Positions 52,500 to 63,119 of a stretch of DNA of 64,000 nt are shown here, in pieces (positions within the stretch are counted from its first letter, which is position 1; each line of letters begins with the position of its first letter). A program made the position numbers and the translations under genes. This DNA comes from Delphinus delphis (Eukaryota > Chordata > Mammalia > Artiodactyla > Delphinidae). The notes under the pieces were generated by a model, which ran no database searches, was not told where the DNA came from, and saw nothing but the letters and a program-made list of their open reading frames with translations. The stretch is from contig NC_082692.2 in NCBI RefSeq assembly GCF_949987515.2, positions 89,599,488 to 89,663,487 of the forward strand. Reading direction: 5' to 3'.

Positions 52500-52700
52500 T
52501 TTTAAAAGTCACTGGTGTGCCTATTCCAAGTGCTATACATGTATTATACCTTCATTACTCCCTCATCTCTCCAAGGTAAATATACTGTCCGTTTTTTTTT
52601 TTTTTGAAATTTTGAAAACTGAGGCTATTTACCTATCCAAGGCCTTGCTGCCAGTACATGTGAAAACTGGGACTTAATCTAACTCCTTCTGACTGTACAA
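52500..52700 (+). mobile_element. MIR SINE relic
   Basis: 'ccaagtgctatacatgtatt' and 'aaaactgaggctatttacct', then a diverged 'acttaatctaactccttctg', follow the MIR order. A T-run interrupts it near 52,592. Confidence 0.7.
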
Positions 52701-52744
52701 AGTCGAAATTTTTTTCTGAATCATCATGCCTCTCCCAGAGGGAG

Positions 52745-52815
52745 GTGTGTGTATATGTGTGTGTGCGTGTGTTGTATGTATATGTGTAAGTGAGCGAGCA
52801 TTTATGTGTGTGCTC
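52745..52815. repeat. Degenerate (TG)n tract
   Basis: TG-rich alternation with TA and CG interruptions. Thr/His-rich minus-strand frames here are artefacts. Confidence 0.85.
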
Positions 52816-52819
52816 AACC

Positions 52820-53830
52820 TCTTCCAAAGGAACAACAAAGCCAACATGCCACGCACTTGGGGGTGCTCTTTCAACAGTGGGGATGCATATGTCGTAACCT
52901 AGGAATGCTCTCTTAGCTTTAGTGACCCCCTGCACATTATAGTAAAGCAGCTGCTGAATGAATCTGGTTACATTCATAGTTGCAGAACAGAAGGGAGATA
53001 ACTAGGCTACGGAGGGAGCAAGCCCATGACCTTGGCCTCATTAGCAACATGCTTTAATCATCAGAGCCAAGCAACCACAAGTGGCTGTGCCCCGTGCAAA
53101 TGTTCTGCATCTCATTTCCTGAAAATGTCAGTGTTTGAGATTATAAATATACTTATAATCCTGGGATGATTGTACAGGTACTAATGGAACAGTTTTATGG
53201 TATTGATTTTCAATAGCTCATTTGCTGTAATCAGCTTAACTTCATCTGCTAGAAAACGAACTTCTAATTCCAGTCTGAAATATTACAAGAAAATGATTTT
53301 AGCCTAGCCTGCCACCACCTTGAATCCTTTATGGAAGTAGACTGGGTATAAATCTTAAATAAATAAATCAACTTTAGACTCTCCCAGATTTTCATGATCT
53401 CACAAGATTGATTTCCTTTCCTTTAATATGTTTCTAATAAAAGGGATATTTTCCTTTGAGACATGGTCCATAATCTTTTCCATATTTGTTATCATTCTCA
53501 CAGACTTTCTCTTTTCAATTTCAAGAGAAGCAACGTTTCTCAGAGGAAGGCAGCTTTAATGAACCATTAAATCTGCACAGAATTGGAGGAATTCTAGGGA
53601 GAAGGAATGGTCTTTTGAGTGGACTGGGAAGAACAATACATGAAAGTATCAATAACACACCCCCTCCTCCTCGAAAAGTATGATACCATAGTTGTCTCTC
53701 TTACTCCAAGTTTTCTCTTATTTATATATCTAAAGAATTGAAAAGCCATTTGTCTATGAGAAGGAAAATGAACAAGAAATGTGGAAGGTTAACTGGGGTA
53801 GCAATAGATAGAACTAATAATAAAAGGCAT
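52820..53830. other. Intergenic, nothing recognised
   Basis: One plus-strand frame at 53486-53683 (65 codons) ends in PPPPRKV. It has no recognisable domain or homologue known to me and sits in otherwise non-coding sequence. Confidence 0.55.
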
Positions 53831-53834
53831 TATT

Positions 53835-54052
53835 CAGAACGCAGTATACACTTTACTAAAAGTTTTACCTATATTATGGTGCTGAATCACTCTAATACCC
53901 CAAGATTAAGACTATTATGATAGTCCTATCTTACAGATGTTTAGAGAATCAGATAAACTTTCTGAAAGTCGTTCAGCTAATATAATAGTGTCAGGACTCA
54001 AACCAAGGTAGTCCCACTCCAGAGCTCACATGTCTAACCATTGGACTTCACT
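53835..54052 (+). mobile_element. MIR SINE relic
   Basis: 'tcctatcttacagatgttta', 'agtgtcaggactcaaaccaa' and 'ctaaccattggacttcactg' follow MIR. Confidence 0.75.
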
Positions 54053-54079
54053 GCTTGTGAGGATGCAGGATGGAGCACA

Positions 54080-54290
54080 GGTTTGGAGGTTAGTTTTTGT
54101 TTCCAATTTTGTCTCTGGATCTTTGGGCAAAGCACATCACAACTGTGAGCCTCAGATCCTCTAGCTTTAAACTGTAGATAATGCCTGTCTCCTACCGTTG
54201 AGATAATACATGTAAAACACTAAGGCTGCTGCCCAGCTCATGGTAAAAACTCAATGAATGGTAACTAAATTTGCTATTATTCCGTTATTA
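54080..54290 (+). mobile_element. MIR SINE relic
   Basis: 'gtttggaggttagtttttgt', 'ctgtgagcctcagatcctct' and 'taaaaactcaatgaatggta' follow MIR from core to 3' end. Confidence 0.7.
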
Positions 54291-54425
54291 GCTCTGTGAC
54301 TCTAGACAACTTATTAAACCACTTAAGCCTGGGGACTTTATTATTTAAATAAACATAAGCTTATTGCCTTTTTCTCTTCATCTTGCTGGTGGCTGTGAGG
54401 CTCCAAAGAAATAAGCAAACACCTT

Positions 54426-54509
54426 ACAGAGTTGGAAGGTATTTAAAACTAAAAATAAATATTTTACACAGAGTTGGAAGGCATTTAAGAGTAAAAATAA
54501 AGTGCATCT
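54426..54509. repeat. 42-bp tandem duplication
   Basis: Two adjacent copies share 'acagagttggaagg' followed by 'atttaa' and 'taaaaataaa', with a period of 42 bases and several differences between copies. Confidence 0.85.
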
Positions 54510-54722
54510 CTATTTGCAATAAATGAAACAACTGATCCCTGTTAATCAACCATCTCTACTCAGTAGGCCTAGACTCAATGGGTTGAGAATGGATTACTTT
54601 CAGTGGGGGACAGACATTGAGGGGGGGTGTACCATGCTGCCTTTGGAGGTACACTATACACTAGAGGATAAATACCTTAAGTGTAGTGATGTTATTCCTC
54701 TTTATATCATAGAACAGAAGGG

Positions 54723-54748
54723 GTGTGTGTGTGTGCATGTGTGTGTAT
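54723..54748. repeat. (GT)n tract
   Basis: About a dozen GT units with one CA interruption. Confidence 0.85.
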
Positions 54749-54856
54749 ATGCGTGCCTTTAAGAGAGACACACACAAAGAAAAATTGATCCAGTCAGCTG
54801 ATTATTGGATGAGTCAGAATGAGTATTCAATTTCATATCTGTCAAATTCCAAAGCC

Positions 54857-54887
54857 CATAATAATCATTTCTGAAATGATTATTATG
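54857..54887. repeat. Perfect 31-bp palindrome
   Basis: Arms 'cataataatcatttc' and 'gaaatgattattatg' are exact reverse complements around a single central T. No repeat family is recognised here. Confidence 0.95.
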
Positions 54888-54911
54888 TGCTGAGCTCTCT
54901 GCAAAGGGTTC

Positions 54912-54945
54912 ATTCACACACACGTGCACACGTACACACACACAG
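54912..54945. repeat. (CA)n tract
   Basis: CA units with CG/TG interruptions (cacacacacacgtgcacacg...). Confidence 0.85.
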
Positions 54946-54959
54946 ACTTTTTTGTTCAA

Positions 54960-55105
54960 CATACTGTTGTTCTTATCCTCATTTTCTAGATGTGGAAACA
55001 GACACCCAAAGTGGTTTACTTGCTCAAGGATTAACAAAAGCATATGGCAGAGTCAAGATTCAAATCTAAGTCCATCTGACCACCAAAGCTGTGCCCTTCC
55101 TTACC
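54960..55105 (+). mobile_element. MIR SINE relic
   Basis: 'cattttctagatgtggaaac', 'cagagtcaagattcaaatct' and 'aagtccatctgaccaccaaa' follow the MIR core closely. Confidence 0.75.
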
Positions 55106-55109
55106 TCTG

Positions 55110-55910
55110 GAGCCCACGTGAGCCTTGTTGGTGCCTAATCACTAAGAGCACTGGGTGAAGGACCTCTGAGAGGGCGGGGGGAAATGCTGGGAGATCACTA
55201 AGCAGGCCATAGGGCTTGGAGGTAAGGTGGGTGGGGCAGTGGATGAATTGCTGGCTTCTTAATTTTGATTGTGATAACATGGTTGTGGACTCATTTCAGG
55301 AGAGTATCAATTCCCTCTCCCAAAATCTCTACTGGAAGAGTGAGAGTGAGGTAAATAATTCAAATGCATGTTCCTGAAGATCAGTACAGTAATTAGAGCT
55401 CATAATGACTCCTTAGAAGCTCTCATAATATTAGCACTCCGTGGTTAATGTGTACTTGAAGGGAATGTGCTTTGATCCGTGTGATGAACTCAGTCCAGTA
55501 AAGGAAACAGATATTTAAACACATGACTTGGACTCCAGCAGGGTAACTGTTACACCAGAGATGAGATCACAGATAGAGGAAGTGACCACCTCAGTCTCAG
55601 AAACTTAAGGATTCTCAGAGGAGGAAACATTTGATTCAGGACTTGAAAATTGTGTAAGAGTTTTACAGAAAAAGAAGGTGTTGAACAAAGGAAAGTGAAG
55701 AAGAAAAGGGGTATAGTGCTGATCAATCAATTAAATTTGCATGTTTAAAAACTATAGAGAACCTTGTAAATAAAAGGCACAGTAAGAAAGTGCTTTATAT
55801 TTATTAAAACTATATATGGTGGGTATAATGCCTTAATTTTCAAAGTTATTTCATTTATAATATATCATCTGATTCACACAACCCTATGAATAGAAGGAAA
55901 TGGTGTTCTC
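55110..55910. other. Intergenic, possible faint L2 on minus strand
   Basis: 'agaggaggaaacatttgatt' near 55,620 resembles the reverse complement of an L2 block. Nothing else is recognised. Confidence 0.4.
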
Positions 55911-55915
55911 TAAGT

Positions 55916-56264
55916 GTTCTAGTCCATTTGGGCTGCTATAAAAAATATCTTAGTTTGGGTAGCTTATAAACAACAGAAATTTATTTCTCCCAGTTTTGGA
56001 GGCTGGGAAGTTCAAAGTCCAGGCACCAGTAGATGTGATGTCTGTTGAGGACCCTCTTCCTCATATCTTCTCACTGTGTCCTCACATGGAGGGGCGGGGA
56101 AGGGAGCTCTCTGGGTTTTCTTTTATAAAGACATGAATCTCATTCATGAGGCCCCATCCTCATGATTTAAGCACCTCCCAAAGGCCCCACCTCCTAAAAC
56201 TGTCACACTGGGTGTTAGGTTTCAACATACGAATTTGGGGGACACAAACACTCATTCCATAGCA
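55916..56264 (-). mobile_element. MLT1-type solo LTR (ERVL-MaLR), minus
   Basis: 'tttgggctgctataaaaaat', 'ttataaacaacagaaattta', 'gtgtcctcacatggaggggc' and 'acctcccaaaggccccacct' are the reverse complement of an MLT1-class LTR, nearly full length. No internal retroviral sequence is present. Confidence 0.88.
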
Positions 56265-56269
56265 CCAAG

Positions 56270-56950
56270 GGAATTGAAAAACTATTTAAATGACTGCATC
56301 ATAAAACCACCAAGTAGTAAAGCTGAACTAGAATCCAGAACCCTTAAACTTTGATCCACTGCTCTGAGTAGATTTAATATAAACAACCTAATTATATTTT
56401 AATACTAGGAAAGAAAGCATTATCATACTTTTGGAAAAAAACTGAGAAATAAATAACGCATTTTCAGTTCTTTAACGACAAAGGAAAGAATTTCTTATGT
56501 CATTGAGTACTTTTAAAAGCAAGGGGCTTAAAAGTGAGAACTCTATTTCAGAAGCATCATATAATGATGTTCATAGTCAAGAGATGAATAAATTATTCAC
56601 TCTTCTCTTTGAGAGAAAATCAAAGAACTGATTTTGAAATATTAGACATTTCATAGCAGTAGACTTTTTTATCTAGTGCCCACTATAATAATTTATCTAA
56701 TTTGTCTGCAGCTCTACACTCAGACTCTTGATTACTCATAACATCAAGATTTCTTTAGTTACTGCAAAGTCCTGTGTTGCATTGTTGACTTTTAGATTTG
56801 TAAGTCAGTCTGAAGTTTTTTCTAACATGAAATGCATTGTATTTTTTTTTGTAAAAAGTTTTTGTGAAGTTATTGAACTTACATTAGATGTAATCACTTT
56901 CTATTGCTTTTAATGATCTCAACTCAACTGTTTTACTCCTCTGTTGTGTA
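56270..56950. other. Intergenic, nothing recognised
   Basis: AT-rich sequence without recognised elements. Confidence 0.55.
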
Positions 56951-56954
56951 TTTG

Positions 56955-57065
56955 TCACTGATAATAATGAGCTAGCATTAATTGAGCACTTACTACATAA
57001 CATGTCCTGTGTTAAGAATTGGTTGTAACATTATCTAATAAAATCATCATAACACTTGGTTACTT
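56955..57065 (+). mobile_element. MIR SINE relic
   Basis: 'gctagcattaattgagcact' followed by 'acatgtcctgtgttaagaat' and 'atcatcataacact' fits the MIR 5' half. Confidence 0.6.
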
Positions 57066-57149
57066 TGTTGTATTTTACATCTTGCTATCAAAAAAGAATG
57101 CCAAGAAAGAGGTAGCTGTTTAGAATCAGGAAAATTTCTGCCCTTAATT

Positions 57150-57345
57150 GTGGAGATATGAATTTGAATACCAACTCCGCTGCTAACCAGCTATACAGCA
57201 TTAGGAAGAACATATACTATAAACACAATAAAATCATTTTTTCTAACTATAAAATGCATATAATAGTCTCTGATGAGTATGTGAAAGTGTATGAAAACAC
57301 CTAAAATAATATGGCAAAGCAGATAGCTCTGTGTCTAGTATTCAT
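57150..57345 (+). mobile_element. MIR-like SINE relic
   Basis: 'gaatttgaataccaactccg' and 'gctaaccagctatacagcat' resemble MIR; diverged. Confidence 0.5.
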
Positions 57346-57349
57346 CTGG

Positions 57350-59405
57350 GGCCCAATATTTTCAGTTGGGTTCATTTACCAGTACTTTAATCCACATGAA
57401 CACTTAGTGTACATAATCCTGAAAATATAAATGAGGGTTTCATTCTCTGCCTAATTAACAGAGTTGACGTTGTAGATCTAATGAAATGATGCACATGAAA
57501 TGGTTTGTATATTGCAAAGTACTGTGCAGTACTGTACAAATGTAGCTGTTATTACTTTCCCTTGAGCCTAACAGAAAACAGGTAGAAGCTACTTCCTACT
57601 TCAAAAATGCATTGTTAGGGAAAAAGTAATGCCAAAGGACCCAGGAATGTGTCCTATGCGTTCAAAACAGGAGAGGACAGTTGTAAGTTAGCCCAGAGAA
57701 GATACTATTAAGATGCAACAACTTGGGTATATGAGCAATGTTCCCGAGAAGGGCACAGAACATTTTCTGTTTTTTGTTCACTGAAAACCCACCTAGAGAA
57801 AACAGGCTACAAAAGAGATTTCTGTGGGATATAAAAACGAACTTCTAGACACTGTCAAGTTGATAAAATCCTGGCAAGGATTATTAAATTAAGTTGTTGA
57901 GGCTCCGTCCCTGGAGAACTCCGAGAAGAGAACAGCCATCTACCTGTTCTAGAAGGCTGAGACATTTAGCTGCTAGGGAGCAAATTAAAGACTTCCAGCT
58001 GGACCAGACGATTTTTCAAGGTCCCTTCCATCTCAGTCATTTTCTTACTCATCAATTATATTACCTCTGACATCTTTTCACTTTTTACAAGGGACTCACT
58101 ATATTTCTTAAAGAATAGCTCATTTCTAAACTTTAAAATTATTGTCCCGATTATATTTTTCATTTACTTTAAACACAAAATAGATATAATGCTCTATAGC
58201 CAAATTTAACCTAGAACTCACATTTAGCATTCACTGCTATTTAATGAGTAGAGATAGTCAAACAGGGGACTCCACCTGATAACTCAGTATATGTAAGAAT
58301 TCCACAATATAACACCTGAAATGACAGAATTATTGCAGTCCTATGATAATAGTTTATTTGGGATACATCTAGTGGTTCAATTTCCAAGTCATATATGATT
58401 ATGCTTTAGCAAGGATTTATGTTTCCTTGGGATATTTTGTTTGTTGTTTTTTCTTACTTGAAGAACTTGAGTGTGATTTGCTCTGAATTTTACTCTACAA
58501 TGAATCTTGGGAGATCCATCTTTGTCTCTGACAGCATTTCCTCTAAAAGACACTTCAATGTCCGAATCAATGAACCAAAATGCCACAACCCTGAGAAGAA
58601 ATTAACTCAGAGTTGTTCATCTTCATAATCCATGTCTTTGGTGGTTTCCATGGTGATTCCCTGGCCAGCAGCATCTTTGCTTACTGATGTCTCACTGTTC
58701 AAATGCTCATCTGTCTTAGGAGTTTAAAGTTTGAAAACTAAAGTCCAAGTATAAGATTTTTTTTCTAAATATCACAGGGAAAGAAAAAAAGACAGTAAAA
58801 TTCATGTACTACTATAAAATGGGAGTGAGATGGAACAGAGAAATTGTCCTGTCACAGTCCAAATCACTGCATGAGAAATGACTCAGATTTGCATTGTGTT
58901 CTGATATGTTATAGTAATGAAAGGAGGTTTAATTACACTGGAAACAGAACTCTTACCTACTTGACAAACTTACCTCCCTGTTGGCTCTATGATGTATAAT
59001 ATGATAAGTTCACATGGTAAGCCACTTATTCTTACCAAGTGCTGATTGTCACAAGTTCACCTGAAAGCTGATATTTGAAAGAAGCTTCAATTCAGGAGCC
59101 TTTTTGATGAAATGAGAGTACATGGCTGCCAAAGAGATACTACTACTTAAATATTGGCTTCCATGTGTAAAGTTCAGTCGATATCCTGCAACAAAATCAC
59201 TTACCCTGTAAAATTTCAACTCAGTACCAGTTACCACTGACCTTGCCTCAACTTTGTGCTGCAGAATGAGAAAACAAAGAGCAGCGATACTAGCCAGTGA
59301 GGTTGGAAGCAGTGTAGGATCAGGTGTGAAGATGTGGAAAAAGGTTTAAAAACGTAGCAGGATACCTGGACTCCCATTCAGTGCAGTGCCTAGTGGTTTG
59401 TGGAG
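57350..59405. other. Intergenic, nothing recognised
   Basis: Two kb of mixed AT-rich sequence. Frames on both strands overlap near 58,400-58,630 without recognisable domains. Confidence 0.55.
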
Positions 59406-59409
59406 GCAG

Positions 59410-59575
59410 GGAGTACAGGAGGAGCTATGCTAGGCTGGACTCACTTGTTCACATTTCTCATCTAACAGCAGAGGAAACTTAGTGACATAAGTAAATTCTT
59501 CAAGGTGAGAAAAAAGTAGTGGTAGGACTAAAACTAGACTTAAGAATCTATTCTTTTCCAGCCCATGTAGGAGGA
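59410..59575 (+). mobile_element. MIR-like SINE relic
   Basis: 'cagcagaggaaacttagtga' and 'agtggtaggactaaaactag' resemble the MIR core. Confidence 0.5.
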
Positions 59576-59579
59576 AATA

Positions 59580-60275
59580 GGTAATAGGGATTAAGAGTTT
59601 TGTACAACATAACCCAGATCTCTAGCATTTGTTTTTTAAAATCATGCCATTACACTATACTTTTATTTTGGTAATTATCACTGATTATCACCAGGAAGCC
59701 TCTCCTCACCACATCCCACCTCAAGTTCCTAAGTTGTCTCTTCCTTGTCCTTGGACTGAATGCTGGGGAATAAGGGAAAGCTGACTTGGAAAATCCATTG
59801 CTCTCACGCTAAACCAAATATGAAATATGTGAAAGGTCTTAACTTCATTGACTTTCTGATCAATGCTAACTTCTAAATCAACTGTACAAGAGCTATTTGC
59901 CAATCATACCCAGGAAGAGCACTGCACCAAAGTGTCAGGAAGCTGACACTCTGGGTGGTGGAAAAAGGAATTCTCCCATAAAAGGACAGAATAGCATGCT
60001 ATTCTCATATGACATCCACAGACAGACAACACAATTTGTTAGGAGTCAGCCATAGGAGGTTAGAAAAAAGAGAGATACATTTCAGCTGGAATGAGGAGAG
60101 ACTCTGTGGGGGATATGAGGCCTGAGAGAGGAATTGCATTGGGGAGGGAGTGGAGCATGCAGAATATTCATATATGTAAACTTGGGATTCCCACCTCCCA
60201 GAGTTATTAGGAAGATAAATTTAGGGATTCATATAAACCATTTCAGCACATTGCCTGTCATGTTAAAAACATTCA
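59580..60275. other. Intergenic, nothing recognised
   Basis: Mixed sequence without recognised elements. Confidence 0.55.
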
Positions 60276-60278
60276 GTA

Positions 60279-60445
60279 GGGACTTCCCTGGTGGTCCAGT
60301 GGTTAAGACTCCTTGCTCCCAATGCAGGAGGCCCAGGTTCGATCCCTGGTCCAGGAACTAGATCCCACATGCGGCAACGGAGTTCCCGTGTGCCACAACT
60401 ATGACTCGGCACAGCCAAATAAATAAATAAATATTTTAAAAAGTT
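60279..60445 (+). mobile_element. CHR-related tRNA-derived SINE, short variant
   Basis: It runs from 'gggacttccctggtggtcca' through 'ggttcgatccctggtccagg' to '(aaat)n', with a different and shorter body than the other copies. The flanks 'taaaaacattcagta' and 'taaaaacgttcaata' look like a diverged duplication. Confidence 0.93.
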
Positions 60446-60449
60446 ATAA

Positions 60450-61455
60450 AAACGTTCAATAAATGTTATTTTTATTAATTAATGACCCATACAGAGGTAG
60501 AGTAGAAAGAATATTATATAGAGAATCTAAAGCTCTTGGTTCTCAACCCAGTAACTAACTGGGTAAAATGGAAAAATCATTTAATATTTTACTAACTGTT
60601 TTCTCATTGATGATATGAGAGGTTTAACCTAGAATGATCACTAGGATCCACTTTCACCCATAAATTCTATGATTCTGGGACACTGAACCAATGCTTTATT
60701 CATCAGTGTTTGCCCACAGCAAGCATTTTATCTCAGCTAGAGAGAATTTCCTCTGAATCCTGGACTGAGGACTAGTTCAGTCTATGACTTCCGTAACATC
60801 TGAACTTTAAACAATTACATTCAAACATCAGAACACTATTTGCTGACATCACCAGCTGCCTTTCTCATTACCATTAAGGTTTTTTTATTCATCATACAAC
60901 GGCCATTAATTTGTATTTCATATAAAGCTGAACAACCCAAACTGTTTAAGAAAATAAAAATCTCTATTCTATTTCTTGATGGAAAAGTTAAGTTACAATT
61001 CCAGAGAGAAATAATTAAGAAAGAGAGTTAAAAATTCCATTTAGTGTGTAAGAGTTTTTTAAAGATTAGCCATCAGTGTATGTTGTGAAAATTAAGTATC
61101 TTAAATAATGTGGGAGGTTCTCCTTAACCTCCCACAGGAGAGGTTGTCAGGAGATTTTTTTTCCTTTTCTGTTTGTTTCTATTGAGTAACTATCTTTATG
61201 CTTTCCTTGTACCTCATACTGTGAAACAGAAGATTAGTATTAGGTGTCATTGCATTAATGAAGATTATTATTTACAACAATGGCCAGAAAGTGATTGGAG
61301 GATTAACTCCAGTAACTTGAGCAATTAAAATGCTTGTAGGTTCCTTTGAGATTAAAAAATAATAATAATACAGGTTGATAAGAGGAATTTATCTATTCAA
61401 GATGTATAGGTATTGCCAGTGTGCCTTGTTCAGGGACCCAAAACTGACTCTCATC
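60450..61455. other. Intergenic, nothing recognised
   Basis: AT-rich sequence. A short (AAT)n run lies near 61,358-61,371. Confidence 0.55.
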
Positions 61456-61470
61456 AAAAACTGCTTTTGG

Positions 61471-61680
61471 GGGCTTCCCTGGTGGTGCAGTGGTTGAGAG
61501 TCCGCCTGCCGATGCAGAGGACACGGGTTCGTGACCCGGTCCAGGAAAATCCCACATGCCGCGAAGCGGCTGGGCCCATGAGCCGTGGCCGCTGAGCCTG
61601 TGCGTCCGGAGCCTGTGCTCCGCAACGGGAGAGGCAACAACAGTGAGAGGTCTGCGTACCAAAACAAAACAAACAAACAA
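61471..61680 (+). mobile_element. CHR-type SINE, complete, plus strand
   Basis: It runs from 'gggcttccctggtggtgcag' to a CAAA-rich tail. The duplication 'aaaaactgcttttgg' is exact at 61456-61470 and 61681-61695. The long minus-strand frames here (up to 171 codons) are SINE artefacts. Confidence 0.96.
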
Positions 61681-61699
61681 AAAAACTGCTTTTGGAAAA

Positions 61700-62375
61700 G
61701 ACCATGATATTATTATAATTAACACCTTAGATTTAAGAAAATGAATCCCATCTCCAAACAACAACTGGACTTCCACCCTCTTTTCAGATTCTATAATCAT
61801 AAAATCTAAACATCTTAATAAGAGAATTCCAGGGCAATGTGACATAGAATTTTTAAAAATGAATGGAAATTTATTTTGAGATTTGAGATCGCCCATGACT
61901 TTCTGCAACTAAGACATTAATTCTGACCTCCTGAACTTCTTTGGTTACCATCTTTCCTGGGGCTTTGGTTGCTTATCTTTCTCTTCTTTTTTTCTGTGAG
62001 TCCAGATGACTCCATGGGTGAATTCATCAAATACTTACGGAAGACATACCAATTGTAACTACATTCAGACAACAGAGAAAAAGTGAAAATCTCGCACTCA
62101 TTTTATAAGGGCATTATACCTAATAATAAAGGATTAAAGGAGATATATATAAAATAATTTATATTTATTATATAATTGATATAATAATATATATAATATC
62201 TAATGTTTATAAATATATGTAAATATTTTGCATACTATAATAAGATATAGATATTAAAAGAAAAATCTACAAACCAATACAACTCATAGGCACAAAACAT
62301 AGGCACAAAAATCCTTTAAAATATAAGCATATCAAGTCTAGTGTTATACACATTGGATAATACACTATAACCAAC
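61700..62375. other. Intergenic with AT-only tract
   Basis: Nothing recognised apart from low-complexity A/T DNA at 62138-62225 (tata, ttta and aata words). Confidence 0.6.
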
Positions 62376-62783
62376 TGAGGAATGCAAAATTGAATTAATA
62401 TTTTAAAAAATCATTCAACAGAAATCACCCCATTAACAGAGTAAAGGAGAAAAAACCATCTTAACAGTGAGTGGATGCAGAAAGGCAACTGACAAAATTC
62501 CACACCTATTCATACTGAATAAAAGCGTTCAGCAAACAAAAAATAGAACATCTTTGAGATGTAGTGCATTTGCAACTATTCTAAAGCTAACATCATACGC
62601 AACTGATAAAGCAAATGCTGTTCTCAAAAAGATCAGGAAAAAACAAACATGTTTTCCCAGACTACTTCTATTCAACCTTGTGCTGGAGGGCCTGGTTAAT
62701 ATAATAAAAAGGATAAAGAAATAAAAAACATAAAATAATGGAAAGAAGATAACATGATTGTGTACATTAAAAAATCCAAAGCA

Positions 62784-62990
62784 GGGCTTCCCTGGTGGCA
62801 CAGTGGTTGAGAGTCCGCCTGCCGATGCAGGGGACACGGGTTCGTGCCCCAATCCGGGAAGATCCCACAGGCCGTGGAGCGGCTAGGCCCATGAGCCATG
62901 GTCGCTGAGCCTGCGCGTCTGGAGCCTGTGCTCCACAACGGGAGAGGCCACAACAGTGAGAGGCCCACGTACTGAAAAAAAAAAAAAAAA
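62784..62990 (+). mobile_element. CHR-type SINE nested in the old L1
   Basis: It runs from 'gggcttccctggtggcacag' to a poly(A) tail. The L1-derived word 'aaaaaatccaaag' (62769-62781) recurs after the tail (to 62999), marking the duplication. Confidence 0.96.
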
Positions 62991-63065
62991 AATCCAAAGG
63001 AATTTACAGAGAAGCTAACTGAACTAATAAGTGATTTTGGCCTAGGCATAGAATACAAAGTCAAT

Positions 63066-63069
<4 letters not shown>

Positions 63070-63114
<45 letters not shown>
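63070..63114. repeat. (CA)n microsatellite, about 22 units
   Basis: An uninterrupted AC/CA array lies inside the L1 ORF2 relic. The array is pure, so it is likely length-variable. Confidence 0.95.

Positions 63115-63119
<5 letters not shown>

Noticed and set aside
53486..53683. 65-codon frame ending PPPPRKV, considered as a possible exon
   Set aside because: No domain, no convincing splice context and no neighbouring exon; length is within chance.
58389..58628. Overlapping frames on both strands, considered as a conserved small gene
   Set aside because: No recognisable domain, start context or homologue; both-strand openness suggests chance.
61393..61908. Minus-strand open frame of 171 codons
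   Set aside because: Most of it is the reverse complement of a CHR SINE; the same peptide pattern recurs at every SINE copy.
63070..63114. Regularly repeated array, considered as CRISPR-like
   Set aside because: It is a simple (CA)n microsatellite with no spacers, in animal DNA.
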